Below, in pieces: positions 1-8,773 of a stretch of 36,331 bases of DNA. Every line of letters starts with the position of its first letter. Position 1 is the first letter of the stretch. Origin of the DNA: Actinomycetes bacterium (GTDB lineage Bacteria > Actinomycetota > Acidimicrobiia > Acidimicrobiales > Ilumatobacteraceae); NCBI GenBank assembly GCA_025351965.1, contig JANXUX010000223.1, positions 1 to 36,331 on the forward strand, given 5' to 3'. A model generated the notes under the pieces. It worked only from the letters and a program-made list of their open reading frames with translations, had not been told where the DNA came from and ran no database searches. The position numbers and the translations under genes are program-made.

Positions 1-1
1 C

Positions 2-709
2 TGGGCGCTCGACACGCCGGCCGACGGTTGGACCGTGCTCGACCAGATCGGCCATCTCGCGTACTTCGACGAGATGGAGACGCTCGCCGTCACCGACCCG
101 GAACGGTTCTGTGCTGCGCGCGATGTCTCACGCAGCGAGGAGACGAGCGTCATCGACGCCGCCGTCGTGGCCGGGCGGGCGATGTCGCCGGCCGCCACCC
201 TTGACCGGTTCTCGGCGTCTCGGGCGGCGATGAGCCGAGCGTTCCTCGACGCCGACCCCGCCGCACGAGTGCCCTGGTACGGGCCCTCGATGAGCGTCGG
301 AGCGGCGGTCACGGCGCGGATCATGGAAACGTGGGCCCACGGTCAGGACGTGTTCGACGGCCTCGACCGCCCGCATCCGGTCACGACGGCGTTGCGCCAG
401 GTGGCCCACATCGGCGTGCGCGCCCTGCCGAACAGCTTCCGCACACGCCAGCTCGACGTGCCGACCGAGCCGGTGTACGTCCGTCTGGAAGCTCCCGCCG
501 GCGACCTGTGGGAATGGGGCCCGATCGATTCAGCCGACCGGGTGAGCGGATCGGCGCTCGACTTCTGCCTCGTCGCGACCCAGCGCCGCCACGTCGCCGA
601 CACCGAACTGGAGATCACCGGAGCTGTCGCCGAGGAGTGGTTGGACATCGCCCAGGCTTTCGCCGGGGCGGCAGGAACCGGCCGGCTTCCGGGCCAGTTC
701 CCGCGCTGA
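2..709 (+). CDS. TIGR03084-like / maleylpyruvate isomerase N-terminal (DinB-like) metal-binding family protein, 5' end truncated by window
   Basis: Reading frame stays open to the window edge (WALDTPADGWTVLDQIGHLAYFDEMETLAVTDPERF...), typical of the TIGR03084 family N-terminus; MSVGAAVTARIMETWAHGQDVFD motif. Confidence 0.8.
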   Translation, partial: WALDTPADGWTVLDQIGHLAYFDEMETLAVTDPERFCAARDVSRSEETSVIDAAVVAGRAMSPAATLDRFSASRAAMSRAFLDADPAARVPWYGPSMSVGAAVTARIMETWAHGQDVFDGLDRPHPVTTALRQVAHIGVRALPNSFRTRQLDVPTEPVYVRLEAPAGDLWEWGPIDSADRVSGSALDFCLVATQRRHVADTELEITGAVAEEWLDIAQAFAGAAGTGRLPGQFPR

Positions 710-715
710 CGGCGT

Positions 716-769
716 GATCAGTCGTTCGGGCGGGATCAGCCGTTCGGCGGGCTCAGCCGTTGGGCGTGA
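716..769. repeat. 18-bp tandem repeat, three imperfect copies, overlapping the 3' end of the ADH gene
   Basis: gatcagtcgttcgggcgg / gatcagccgttcggcggg / ctcagccgttgggcgtga. Confidence 0.7.
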
Positions 770-1820
770 CGACGGCTCGGCCGCGCAACGTCCCGTGATG
801 GAGCGCGTCGTAGGCGTCGGTCACCCGGTCGAGCGGGAACAGGTCCGCATCGCTGCGGATCAGGCCCTGCTCGGCGAGCTTGACGACGTCGTGCGCGTCC
901 GAGACGCTCGAGCCCTGGAACGTGATGATTTCGCCGTCGCGGGGCAGCGCCCCGTACCACGGCCGCTTCAGCGTGCCGCCGTTGGTGCCGATGATCCCGT
1001 ACGTGCCGTAGGGCTGGACGGCGCCGACGCCGACTGCGATGGTGCGGTCGACGCCGACGAAGTCGAGCACGACCGTGACGCCTTCGCCGTTGGTGATTTT
1101 CGTCAGTTCTGCAGCGGTGTTCTCGTCGACGCCGTTCACCGTGTGGTGAGCGCCGAGGTCGGACACGTAGCTGAGCCGATCGGGGTTGTTGTCGATTGCG
1201 ATGACGGTCGCCGGGCTCATCGAGCGCAGCAGCTGGATCGCGAACGACCCGAGGCCACCGGCGCCGATCACGACGGCGGTCGAACCCGGGATCAGCTTGT
1301 GCAGCACCTTGCGCACACCGTGGTACGAGGTTGCGCCGGCATCGGTCATCGGCGCGGCGACGCGCGGGTCGAGTGAGCCGATCTTGATCACGTCGCGCGG
1401 CGCGTTGGCGACGACGTACTGGGCGAGCCCACCATCGCGTCCGTAGCCGCGGCCCGTGAGACCGTTCGGGCAGGCGCTGTCGTGGCCGCGCACGCACAGG
1501 CTGCACACACCGCACGATGCCGGGCTGACGAGCGCGACGGCCTCACCGATCTCGAAACCGGCGACCCCCCGACCGATCGCGGCGATCACACCGCCGATCT
1601 CGTGGCCGAGCGTGAACGGGACGCGCCAGTCGATCATCCGCCCGATCTCTTCGGGCAGCTCCATCATCGACAGATCGCTGTGGCAGAGGCCGTTGCCCTT
1701 GACCTCGACCAGCACCTGTCCGGCACCGGCGGTGGGCACGTCGATCTCGACGAGCTGCGGCGGCTGCTGCCAGTCGAGCAGTCGGTAGGCGAGCATGGTG
1801 TCGTTCACGCCGTTGCTCAT
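753..1820 (-). CDS. Zinc-dependent NAD(P)-dependent alcohol dehydrogenase (MDR superfamily)
   Basis: GNGLCHSD, GHEIGGVI, structural-zinc CGVCSLCVRGHDSAC and Rossmann GAGGLG motifs; start overlaps the upstream SDR stop. Confidence 0.93.
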   Translation of the reverse strand: MSNGVNDTMLAYRLLDWQQPPQLVEIDVPTAGAGQVLVEVKGNGLCHSDLSMMELPEEIGRMIDWRVPFTLGHEIGGVIAAIGRGVAGFEIGEAVALVSPASCGVCSLCVRGHDSACPNGLTGRGYGRDGGLAQYVVANAPRDVIKIGSLDPRVAAPMTDAGATSYHGVRKVLHKLIPGSTAVVIGAGGLGSFAIQLLRSMSPATVIAIDNNPDRLSYVSDLGAHHTVNGVDENTAAELTKITNGEGVTVVLDFVGVDRTIAVGVGAVQPYGTYGIIGTNGGTLKRPWYGALPRDGEIITFQGSSVSDAHDVVKLAEQGLIRSDADLFPLDRVTDAYDALHHGTLRGRAVVTPNG

Positions 1821-2593
1821 CGCGCTGCCGGCCAGTCACGGGTGCGCAGCTGGGCCTCGGTGCCGCCGTCCATGAACACGACGCTGCCGACGAAGAACGC
1901 GGCGGCGGGGGACAGCAGATAGGCGAGCAGCCCGGCGACCTCCTCGGCCGTGCCGGCGCGTCGGATCGGGACCGGGAAGATGTCGCCGAGGCCGAGCACG
2001 AACTCCACGCCACCGCCGGCCGTCATCGGCGTGTCGATCAGGCCGGGTGCGATCGCGTTGAGGCGGATGCCCGAGCCGATCCAGTTGCTCGTGATCGCGT
2101 TCGTGCGCACCCAATGGGCCAGCGCCAGCTTCGAGGCCGGGTAGCCGCACATCGGCGCGCGCTTGGCTTCGACCCGAGCCGTTGTCTCGTCGTCGGCCAG
2201 GCAGGCTTCGACGGCGGCGAGCGGGATGTGCTCCTGCGTCGTCGAGCTGTTCGAGCTGATCGCGATCGCACTCGGGTTGGTGCCCTTGGCGAGCAACGGA
2301 CGCAGGCTGCTCAGTGCTGCGATCGCCCCGAAGTAATTGGTCGCCACGACGAGGTCCTCGTTCGAGCCGTTCGAGCTGATGCCGGCTCCCGCGACGAGAC
2401 CGTCGAGCACGCCGCCCGATGCCTCGGTCACGCCGGCGATCATCGCCTCGCGACCCTCGACGGTGGACACGTCGGCGATGACCTCGGCGTCGCGCAGGTC
2501 GACACCGATCACGCGGTGGCCCGCTGCTTCGAGGATGGCTCGCGTTGCGACGCCCATCCCCCCGGCTGATCCGGTGAAGGCGATGGTGCTCAT
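1817..2593 (-). CDS. Short-chain dehydrogenase/reductase (SDR)
   Basis: N-terminal TGSAGGMG cofactor loop, Y-P-A-S-K catalytic motif (CGYPASKLALAHW), C-terminal FVGSVVFMDGG; overlaps the P450 stop. Confidence 0.92.
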   Translation of the reverse strand: MSTIAFTGSAGGMGVATRAILEAAGHRVIGVDLRDAEVIADVSTVEGREAMIAGVTEASGGVLDGLVAGAGISSNGSNEDLVVATNYFGAIAALSSLRPLLAKGTNPSAIAISSNSSTTQEHIPLAAVEACLADDETTARVEAKRAPMCGYPASKLALAHWVRTNAITSNWIGSGIRLNAIAPGLIDTPMTAGGGVEFVLGLGDIFPVPIRRAGTAEEVAGLLAYLLSPAAAFFVGSVVFMDGGTEAQLRTRDWPAAR

Positions 2594-3801
2594 ACCGGTG
2601 CGCCGACGAGTTCGATGTGCGCGGACTTGATGCCGAACACGAAGGGGTTGGGCATCTCGACGACCGAGCCCGGCACGACGCGGAACGACTCCACGCGGCG
2701 GACGAACTCCTCGAAGAACGTACGGATCTCGAGCCGGGCCAGGGCCGCTCCGAGGCAGAAGTGGGTGCCGAAGCCGAACGCGATGTGGTGGTTACCGGGC
2801 CGGGTGACGTCGAACGTCTCCGGGTCCTCGAAGTGGCCAGGGTCGCGGTTGGCCGACGAATACATCAGCACGACCTGGTTGCCGGCCGGGATGGTGGTGC
2901 CGTTGAGGTCGTAGTCGATCTTGGCGACGCGGCACATGTTGTGGATCGGCGTGACGTAGCGGATGAACTCCTCCACGGCCACGCCGATGTCGGCGCCGGC
3001 CTTGAGCTTGGCCCACTCGGCGGGGTGCTGGTCGAGCAGGAGGAGGGTGCGTGCGATGACCGTGCGGGTCGTCTCAGCGCCCCCGTCGAGCAGGAGCAGC
3101 GCATCGGACACGGCCTCGGTCGTCCCGAACTCCTGGCCGGTGATCTCGGCCGTCGTGTACATCGACATCAGGTCGTCCATCGGACAGGCCTTCTTCGAAT
3201 CGTACAGCTCGGTCGCAGCGACGGCGAACTCGATCGCCGCGTTCATACCGTCTTCGGTGAAGCAGCGCGGGCCGCCGCCCATGACGATCGTGCGCTCGGA
3301 CCAGTCACGCAGCTTCGGCCAGTCCGAATCCTCGAACCCGAGCAGGCGACCGATCATCAGCGCCGGCAGGGGAGACGCGAGCTCCTCGATGATCTCGACT
3401 GGTGTGCCGTCGGCGCGCGGCGCGAGCGCAGCATCGAGCAGCCCGGTGACGACCGTGCGGATCTGGGCGTCCTTGTCGGTCACGGCACGAGGTGTGAACC
3501 GGCGCGCGACGAGCGCTCGGCGCTGCTGATGGAACGGATCGTCGAGACCGATGATCGCCGGGTCGGCGGGCAGGTTGGGACGATAGCCACCCTTGACCTG
3601 GTCGCTGTTGATGAACACGTCTTTGCGTCGCTCGATCTCGACGATGTCGTCGTACCGGGAGATGCCCCAGATCTCGTTGATCGAGTCCCAGTAGGCCGGT
3701 GCGTTGTCGCGCATCCAGGCGTAGGTCGGGTATGGATCGGTCGTGTAGAACTCCCCGTCGAGGAGATCGATCGTGCGGTGATCGGGTGTGACGCTGGTCA
3801 T
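2590..3801 (-). CDS. Cytochrome P450
   Basis: I-helix LLLDGGAETTR, heme loop FGFGTHFCLGAALARLE; full length, 403 aa. Confidence 0.96.
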   Translation of the reverse strand: MTSVTPDHRTIDLLDGEFYTTDPYPTYAWMRDNAPAYWDSINEIWGISRYDDIVEIERRKDVFINSDQVKGGYRPNLPADPAIIGLDDPFHQQRRALVARRFTPRAVTDKDAQIRTVVTGLLDAALAPRADGTPVEIIEELASPLPALMIGRLLGFEDSDWPKLRDWSERTIVMGGGPRCFTEDGMNAAIEFAVAATELYDSKKACPMDDLMSMYTTAEITGQEFGTTEAVSDALLLLDGGAETTRTVIARTLLLLDQHPAEWAKLKAGADIGVAVEEFIRYVTPIHNMCRVAKIDYDLNGTTIPAGNQVVLMYSSANRDPGHFEDPETFDVTRPGNHHIAFGFGTHFCLGAALARLEIRTFFEEFVRRVESFRVVPGSVVEMPNPFVFGIKSAHIELVGAPV

Positions 3802-3810
3802 CTCGGCAGA

Positions 3811-3833
3811 GTATCTGACGGGGTGTCAGATAC
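3811..3833. promoter_or_regulatory. Perfect 9-bp inverted repeat (GTATCTGAC-ggggt-GTCAGATAC), candidate operator of the P450-SDR-ADH operon
   Basis: Perfect palindromic arms 3811-3819 and 3825-3833, 9 bp upstream of the P450 start codon. Confidence 0.7.
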
Positions 3834-4001
3834 AGGGACGCGAGCGAGGTCGCGTGCACGCCCTCGTCGTCACGAGTCTCAACTTGTACCCACGAAACGC
3901 ACAGGTAGTTGGCACTAGCGATCCACAGGCTCGGGCCGTCATCGTTGGCCATGGCCCGCAACCCACATCACCTTCGGTCGCTGCGTCGCTCGCGTCGGCA
4001 G

Positions 4002-4283
4002 ATGACCGTCGATCATCCCGACCGCCGTGCGCTCGAGTGCGCCGGCTGGCGGACCCTGCTCGACTACCGCGAGAACCACGTCCGCGACGACGAGGGCACG
4101 CTGCTCGCCGTCATCCCGCGCTGGACTGCCGAGGCCGAACGATTCGACGATGCAGCCCGTTCCGAGCGCGTCATCGTTGCCTCGGCGACCGCGACCTCAC
4201 GAGACGAGGTCTGGGCCAAGCTCCGCCGCGCAACGGCCATCGCCGGCCTCCGCCCCTACGACGGAGCCAACGACTTCGCCTGA
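4002..4283 (+). CDS. Small hypothetical protein (about 93 aa)
   Basis: Open frame MTVDHPDRRALECAGWRTLLDYRENHVRDDEGTLLAVIPRW...; no competing gene on the other strand; ATG at 4002 preferred over the longer ORF-track start. Confidence 0.5.
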   Translation: MTVDHPDRRALECAGWRTLLDYRENHVRDDEGTLLAVIPRWTAEAERFDDAARSERVIVASATATSRDEVWAKLRRATAIAGLRPYDGANDFA

Positions 4284-4335
4284 CGGCGTGGCCGGCGTTG
4301 CGCGATCTGTGATCAGCGCCGCGTCAGCACATGGT

Positions 4336-4410
4336 GGGACGTTCCGCGCCCTCGGGTGGCTGTGGTCCCGCTGGGCGGGACGGATCGAACACGAGGGCGC
4401 GGAACGTCCC
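4336..4410 (+). repeat. 75-bp palindromic interspersed element, copy 1 (perfect 19-bp outer arms, 7-bp inner hairpin)
   Basis: gggacgttccgcgccctcg (4336-4354) is the exact reverse complement of cgagggcgcggaacgtccc (4392-4410); inner gtcccgc-tgg-gcgggac. About 62/75 identical to the reverse complement of 14000-14074. Confidence 0.92.
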
Positions 4411-4413
4411 GGC

Positions 4414-4443
4414 CGCTGCGGCGCGGGTCGCTGCGGCGCGGGC
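4414..4443 (+). repeat. 15-bp tandem duplication next to palindromic element copy 1
   Basis: cgctgcggcgcgggt / cgctgcggcgcgggc, 14/15 identical. Confidence 0.8.
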
Positions 4444-4488
4444 CGCACAGATGGGTCGGCGCCATCAGCCGGCGGTCGGTTGGCGCGG

Positions 4489-6087
4489 TCAGTCCGCGCG
4501 GTGGCCGTTGAGGCGCTTGTACATCGCCCGTTGGGACGTGGCCATCTGCACGAACTCGGCGTACAACTGGGCGTGGACCGCGGTGTGCGCGGGGATCGGC
4601 TCGAACGAGCGGGCCGTCGGAGCGGCAGCGACGATGTCGTCGAGGGTGAGGTGGCCGAGGTGCATCGCCGCGAACCAGGCCGCGCCGCGCACGTTGACGT
4701 TCGCCGGGTCCACGACACGAAGGATCGGTCGGCCGATGACGTCGGCGTGGATCTGGCACCACAGGTCCGAGGTCGCCCCGCCGCCGAGCAGGCGCAAACC
4801 GTCGAGTGGTCGCTTGGCGAAGTGCTCGGTGGCCTCGAGCAGCCAGCGCACGTTGTAGGCCACGCCTTCGAGCACGGCGCGCACGAGGTGGGCGCGCGTC
4901 GTCGACATCGAGATGTTGAGGAAGCTGGCGCGCAGGTGCTCGTCGGACACGGGGGAGCGTTCGCCGGCGAGCCATGGGCAGAACAGGACGCCGCCACTGC
5001 CGGCCGGAGCGGTCGCGGCCTCTGCCGTGAGTGCGTCGTAGCCACCCTCGAACCCGTCGTCAGCGGTGAGTACGGAGTCGCGCAGCCAACGCAGCGCGGC
5101 ACCGCCGACCTCTTGGTTGTTGGCGATCAGGTACGAGCCGTTACCCACGCCCGGCACAGATGCCATCTGATGGGTGATGTCCGTCTTCTTGAACGGCACG
5201 GGTGCCGACACCCAGGCCGTCGTCGAGATCGCGATGTGGCCTGCGTAGTCGGCGACCGCGCCGGCGCCCATTGCCGCTGTGTGCAGATCCGGCACCCCGC
5301 ACACCACTGGCGTGCCGGCAGGCAGCCGCTCCGTGACGGCGAAGTCGGCGGCGACAGATGCGGTCAACGGCCCGAGCAGCGAGCCGGTCGGGAGCAGCTC
5401 GGGCAGCTTCGCGGCGGTGCGCTTGGCGAGCCGGACAAGTGTCGAGTTGTACGCGACGGGGGCGCCGGGACGGTTGTCGGTGAGCCACGAAGCGACCATC
5501 GACGCCGGCGTCGCGGCGATGCGTCCGGTGAGTCGCGCGCCGACGAAGTCCACCGGCTCGAGCAGCGCGGCTGCTGCGCGGTGGACCGAGGGGCGATCGT
5601 TGGCGAGGAACTGTTCGTGCCCGGTCGGGTCGGCACCGTTCGGGTTGGGCGCGCCGCCGGCGAGGCGCAACCACTGAGCGACCTTGGCCGGTCCGTATCC
5701 GGACACAGCGAGGGGCCCGCCCGTGATGCGCCTCGACCATCGGCCGCCTCGGTGATCGGACCAGAGGATGCACGCGCCGACGGCACCACCGTCCGCACCG
5801 ACGGGGATGGTCGAACCCCACTGGCCGGTGATACCGATGCCGTCGCACGGCGCGGCGACCGCAGCCGCAGCGACCGTCTCGCGCACGGCGCCGACGAGGC
5901 CGGTCCACCACTGGTCGGTGTCCTGGGTCGCGCCACCATCGGGTGTGCGGAGGGTGTCGACGGACCGGAACGCAGATGCCAGGACCCGACCGGCGATGTC
6001 GACGACGGCCACCTTCGTACCGCCGGTGCCGAGGTCGATCGCGAGGTACCAGCGGTGCTCGATGTCCGAAACCATGGGCGACATCAT
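4489..6087 (-). CDS. FGGY-family carbohydrate kinase (xylulokinase-like)
   Basis: WYLAIDLGTGGTKVAVVD phosphate loop, GITGQWGSTIPV, GVPDLHTAAMGAGAV, LRLLGGGATSDLWCQIHADVIGRPI; the N-terminal extension in the ORF track to 6930 is spurious. Confidence 0.92.
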   Translation of the reverse strand: MMSPMVSDIEHRWYLAIDLGTGGTKVAVVDIAGRVLASAFRSVDTLRTPDGGATQDTDQWWTGLVGAVRETVAAAAVAAPCDGIGITGQWGSTIPVGADGGAVGACILWSDHRGGRWSRRITGGPLAVSGYGPAKVAQWLRLAGGAPNPNGADPTGHEQFLANDRPSVHRAAAALLEPVDFVGARLTGRIAATPASMVASWLTDNRPGAPVAYNSTLVRLAKRTAAKLPELLPTGSLLGPLTASVAADFAVTERLPAGTPVVCGVPDLHTAAMGAGAVADYAGHIAISTTAWVSAPVPFKKTDITHQMASVPGVGNGSYLIANNQEVGGAALRWLRDSVLTADDGFEGGYDALTAEAATAPAGSGGVLFCPWLAGERSPVSDEHLRASFLNISMSTTRAHLVRAVLEGVAYNVRWLLEATEHFAKRPLDGLRLLGGGATSDLWCQIHADVIGRPILRVVDPANVNVRGAAWFAAMHLGHLTLDDIVAAAPTARSFEPIPAHTAVHAQLYAEFVQMATSQRAMYKRLNGHRAD

Positions 6088-6150
6088 GACCGTTGCGCGG
6101 TGTCCAGCAGGCCACCCCGGCGCCGACGTGGCTGTGACAAGCTCCACGAC

Positions 6151-7545
6151 ATGAGCAGTTACCCCTATGCCAATCGCTATCCGGTCGTGCGCACCCTGCC
6201 CGAGCACGGACGTGACCGCGGTGAGATCCTCGCCGAACTGCGCGAGATGGCGGCCGCCGAGGACTCGTTCTGGCAGACCGGTAAGGCCAGCGGGTCGTTC
6301 TACTGCGGCGACATGGACCACTACGCGTTCATGTCCGAGGCGTTCGGGCTGTACGGCCACATGAACGCGCTGCAGCGCGACGTGTGCCCCAGCGCGACCC
6401 GATTCGAGGGAGAGATCATCGCGATGGGCCTCGACCTGTTCCACGGTGACGCAGCGACTGCTGGAGGAGGTGACCCGGTCGGCATGATCACGAGCGGCGG
6501 CAGCGGCAGCATCCTCCACGCCGTCATGTCGTACCGCGAACACGCCGCGCAGACGCGGGGCATCACGCGGCCCAACTTCGTCAAGCCCGAGACCGGTCAC
6601 CCGGCGTTCGACAAGGCGTGCCATCTGCTCGGCGTCGTGCTTCGAGTGGCCCCGATCGACCCGCTCACCGCAACGGTCGACGTCGAGGCGATGGCGGCGA
6701 TGATCGACGATCAGACGATCGCGATCATGGGCTCGGCCTCGAACTACGGCTACGGCACCATCGACGACATCGCTGCGCTGGGCACGCTCGCGCTCGAGCG
6801 TGGCGTCGGTCTGCACGTCGACGGCTGCCTCGGTGGCTTCATTCTTCCGTTCGGCGAGCAGCTTGGCCACCAGATCCCGCAGTTCGACTTCCGCGTGCCG
6901 GGCGTGACGACCATCTCCGCCGACACCCACAAGTACGGTTACGGCCTGAAGGGCACGTCGCTGCTGATGTTCCGCGAGCGGGCGCTGCGCAACAGCCAGT
7001 ACTTCTTCCAGACCGCGTGGACCGGCGGAAAGTACTGCTCGCCGGGTATCGACGGCTCACGCTCGAGCGGACTGCTCGCCGCGACCTGGGCGGGCATGGT
7101 CGCCACCGGTCGCGAGGGCTATCTCGGCTACGCGCAGGAGATCTTTGCGACGTCGTACGCGATGCAGGCCGCGATCCGCAGCCACTCGCAGCTGCGGCTC
7201 ATCGGGGAGCCGAGCTACCTGTTCGCGTTCACCTCGGACGACTTCGACGTCTACCACGTCAACGATGCGCTGCGTGCGAAGGGCTGGCGGATGAACGGGC
7301 TGCAGTACCCGATCGCGATCCACATGGCCGTCACCCGCCCCCAGACCCAGCCCGGGGTGGTCGAGGCGTGGACCGCCGATCTCACTTCGGCCGTCGAGTA
7401 CGCGGTCGCCAATCGTGACGTCGCCCCGAGGAGCAGCGCGATCTACGGCGGCGTCTCCGGCGGCTGGACCGAGGGTGCCGACGAGTTCATCCGCACGGTC
7501 ATGAGCGACATGATGGACCAGCACCAAGCGCTCCCGCACCCCTGA
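6151..7545 (+). CDS. PLP-dependent aspartate aminotransferase-fold decarboxylase, sphingosine-1-phosphate-lyase-like
   Basis: SGGSGSILHAVMSYREHA, GLHVDGCLGGFILPF, PLP-lysine motif ISADTHKYGYGLKGTS; ATG at 6151, about 464 aa. Confidence 0.85.
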   Translation: MSSYPYANRYPVVRTLPEHGRDRGEILAELREMAAAEDSFWQTGKASGSFYCGDMDHYAFMSEAFGLYGHMNALQRDVCPSATRFEGEIIAMGLDLFHGDAATAGGGDPVGMITSGGSGSILHAVMSYREHAAQTRGITRPNFVKPETGHPAFDKACHLLGVVLRVAPIDPLTATVDVEAMAAMIDDQTIAIMGSASNYGYGTIDDIAALGTLALERGVGLHVDGCLGGFILPFGEQLGHQIPQFDFRVPGVTTISADTHKYGYGLKGTSLLMFRERALRNSQYFFQTAWTGGKYCSPGIDGSRSSGLLAATWAGMVATGREGYLGYAQEIFATSYAMQAAIRSHSQLRLIGEPSYLFAFTSDDFDVYHVNDALRAKGWRMNGLQYPIAIHMAVTRPQTQPGVVEAWTADLTSAVEYAVANRDVAPRSSAIYGGVSGGWTEGADEFIRTVMSDMMDQHQALPHP

Positions 7546-7589
7546 GGGCTCCGGGTTGTCTGCGCGGCACCGAGCGCCGGCGGCGCGGG

Positions 7590-8723
7590 TCACTCAGGCA
7601 CTGGATCGGTGCGTTCGATCATCAGCAGGCCGACGACGCCGAATGCGGGCAGGACCAGGGTGGCCCAGCCGAGGCCGACGACGTCGGAGAGCGCGCCGAG
7701 CAACAGTGGCCCGAACGTGACCCCGACGCCGGAGGCGATCGCCGCGGCCCGGCCGAGGGCCTCGGTGTCGTCGTGCAACTCGAACAGTCGCGAGAGCGAC
7801 AGCGGGTACACCGCGGCGAGCGTCAGGCCGAGCAGGCCGAGCCCGAAGACACGACCGACGAGACCCGGACCGAGCAGGAACGGCACGAGCGAGATCAGCA
7901 CGCCGACGAATGACACGGTGAGGATCCACTCGCTGCTGCGCCGTCGGAGCAGGCCCGTGAGGCCGATCCGCCCGATGCCCATCCCGACGAAGAAGACGGC
8001 GGTCAACAGCGCTGCCGTGCTCGTGGACGCATCGGCCTGGCTGACCATGATCGACGCGGCCCAGATGCCGGTGCCGATCTCGACGAGCACGCCGCATGCG
8101 AGGGCGGCCCAGCGGCGCGCGAACCGTGGGACGCGGAACAGCTGACCGAGGCTGATCGGCTCGGCGTGCAGTGCGTCCGGGACGCTGGAACGCCCGGCCA
8201 CCACGACGACCCCGACCGCAATCAGCACCAACGGCACGAGATACGCAACCCGCCAGGCGATGCCACCCGCGACCACGATGCCGACGGTGAGGGGGAGCGC
8301 AGTGGACGACAGCATCGGGAACGTGTTGAGCACCGAGAACGCTTCTCCGGGCGCGTCTGGCTGATGCGCGAAGATCACCGACGGGACGAGCACGACCAAG
8401 CACGCCGAGCCGGCGCCGGAGAGTGCCGCACCGGCGAGGGTCAGCCCAGCGTGATGGCCGAAGCCGAACAGCAGCCCGCCACCGAACATCGACGAGACGC
8501 TGATCGCCAGCAGGACCCGGTTGGACAGCGCGGCGAGGATGTGTCGACCGACCGTCGCGAGCAGGAGCAGGCAGATTCCGAAGAGGGATCCGTGCAGCGA
8601 TGCAACCGACGACGACATCTGGATTTCATCGCGCAACGCGGGGAGCACAGCGCCGTAGCCCATGGTCCACGCGAGCAGTGCATACGACAATCCGATGCCG
8701 AATGTCAGACGGTCCCAACGCAC
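7590..8723 (-). CDS. Major facilitator superfamily transporter (start approximate)
   Basis: About 12 hydrophobic segments, MGYGAVLPALRDEIQMSSS..., RRRSSEWILTV central loop; start placed near a GTG at 8723 to avoid the helicase leader. Confidence 0.8.
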   Translation of the reverse strand: MRWDRLTFGIGLSYALLAWTMGYGAVLPALRDEIQMSSSVASLHGSLFGICLLLLATVGRHILAALSNRVLLAISVSSMFGGGLLFGFGHHAGLTLAGAALSGAGSACLVVLVPSVIFAHQPDAPGEAFSVLNTFPMLSSTALPLTVGIVVAGGIAWRVAYLVPLVLIAVGVVVVAGRSSVPDALHAEPISLGQLFRVPRFARRWAALACGVLVEIGTGIWAASIMVSQADASTSTAALLTAVFFVGMGIGRIGLTGLLRRRSSEWILTVSFVGVLISLVPFLLGPGLVGRVFGLGLLGLTLAAVYPLSLSRLFELHDDTEALGRAAAIASGVGVTFGPLLLGALSDVVGLGWATLVLPAFGVVGLLMIERTDPVPE

Positions 8724-8773
8724 CGCATCGACGCTAAGGCGCCGATCGGTGAGTTCCGCCGCTAGCGTAGGAG

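Noticed and set aside
2617-3918. 433-aa plus-strand ORF opposite the P450
   Set aside because: No recognisable motifs, Arg/Asp/Val-biased composition typical of shadow ORFs in GC-rich DNA; P450 motifs on the minus strand are definitive.
4027-6150. N-terminal 700 aa of the 1172-aa ORF 4027..7545
   Set aside because: High-GC antisense read-through over the well-supported FGGY kinase; the real gene starts at the ATG at 6151.
1817-7545. Secondary-metabolite gene cluster including P450, SDR, ADH and the PLP enzyme
   Set aside because: No core biosynthetic gene (PKS, NRPS, terpene synthase, RiPP); the P450 operon and the PLP enzyme are separated by unrelated genes and a repeat.
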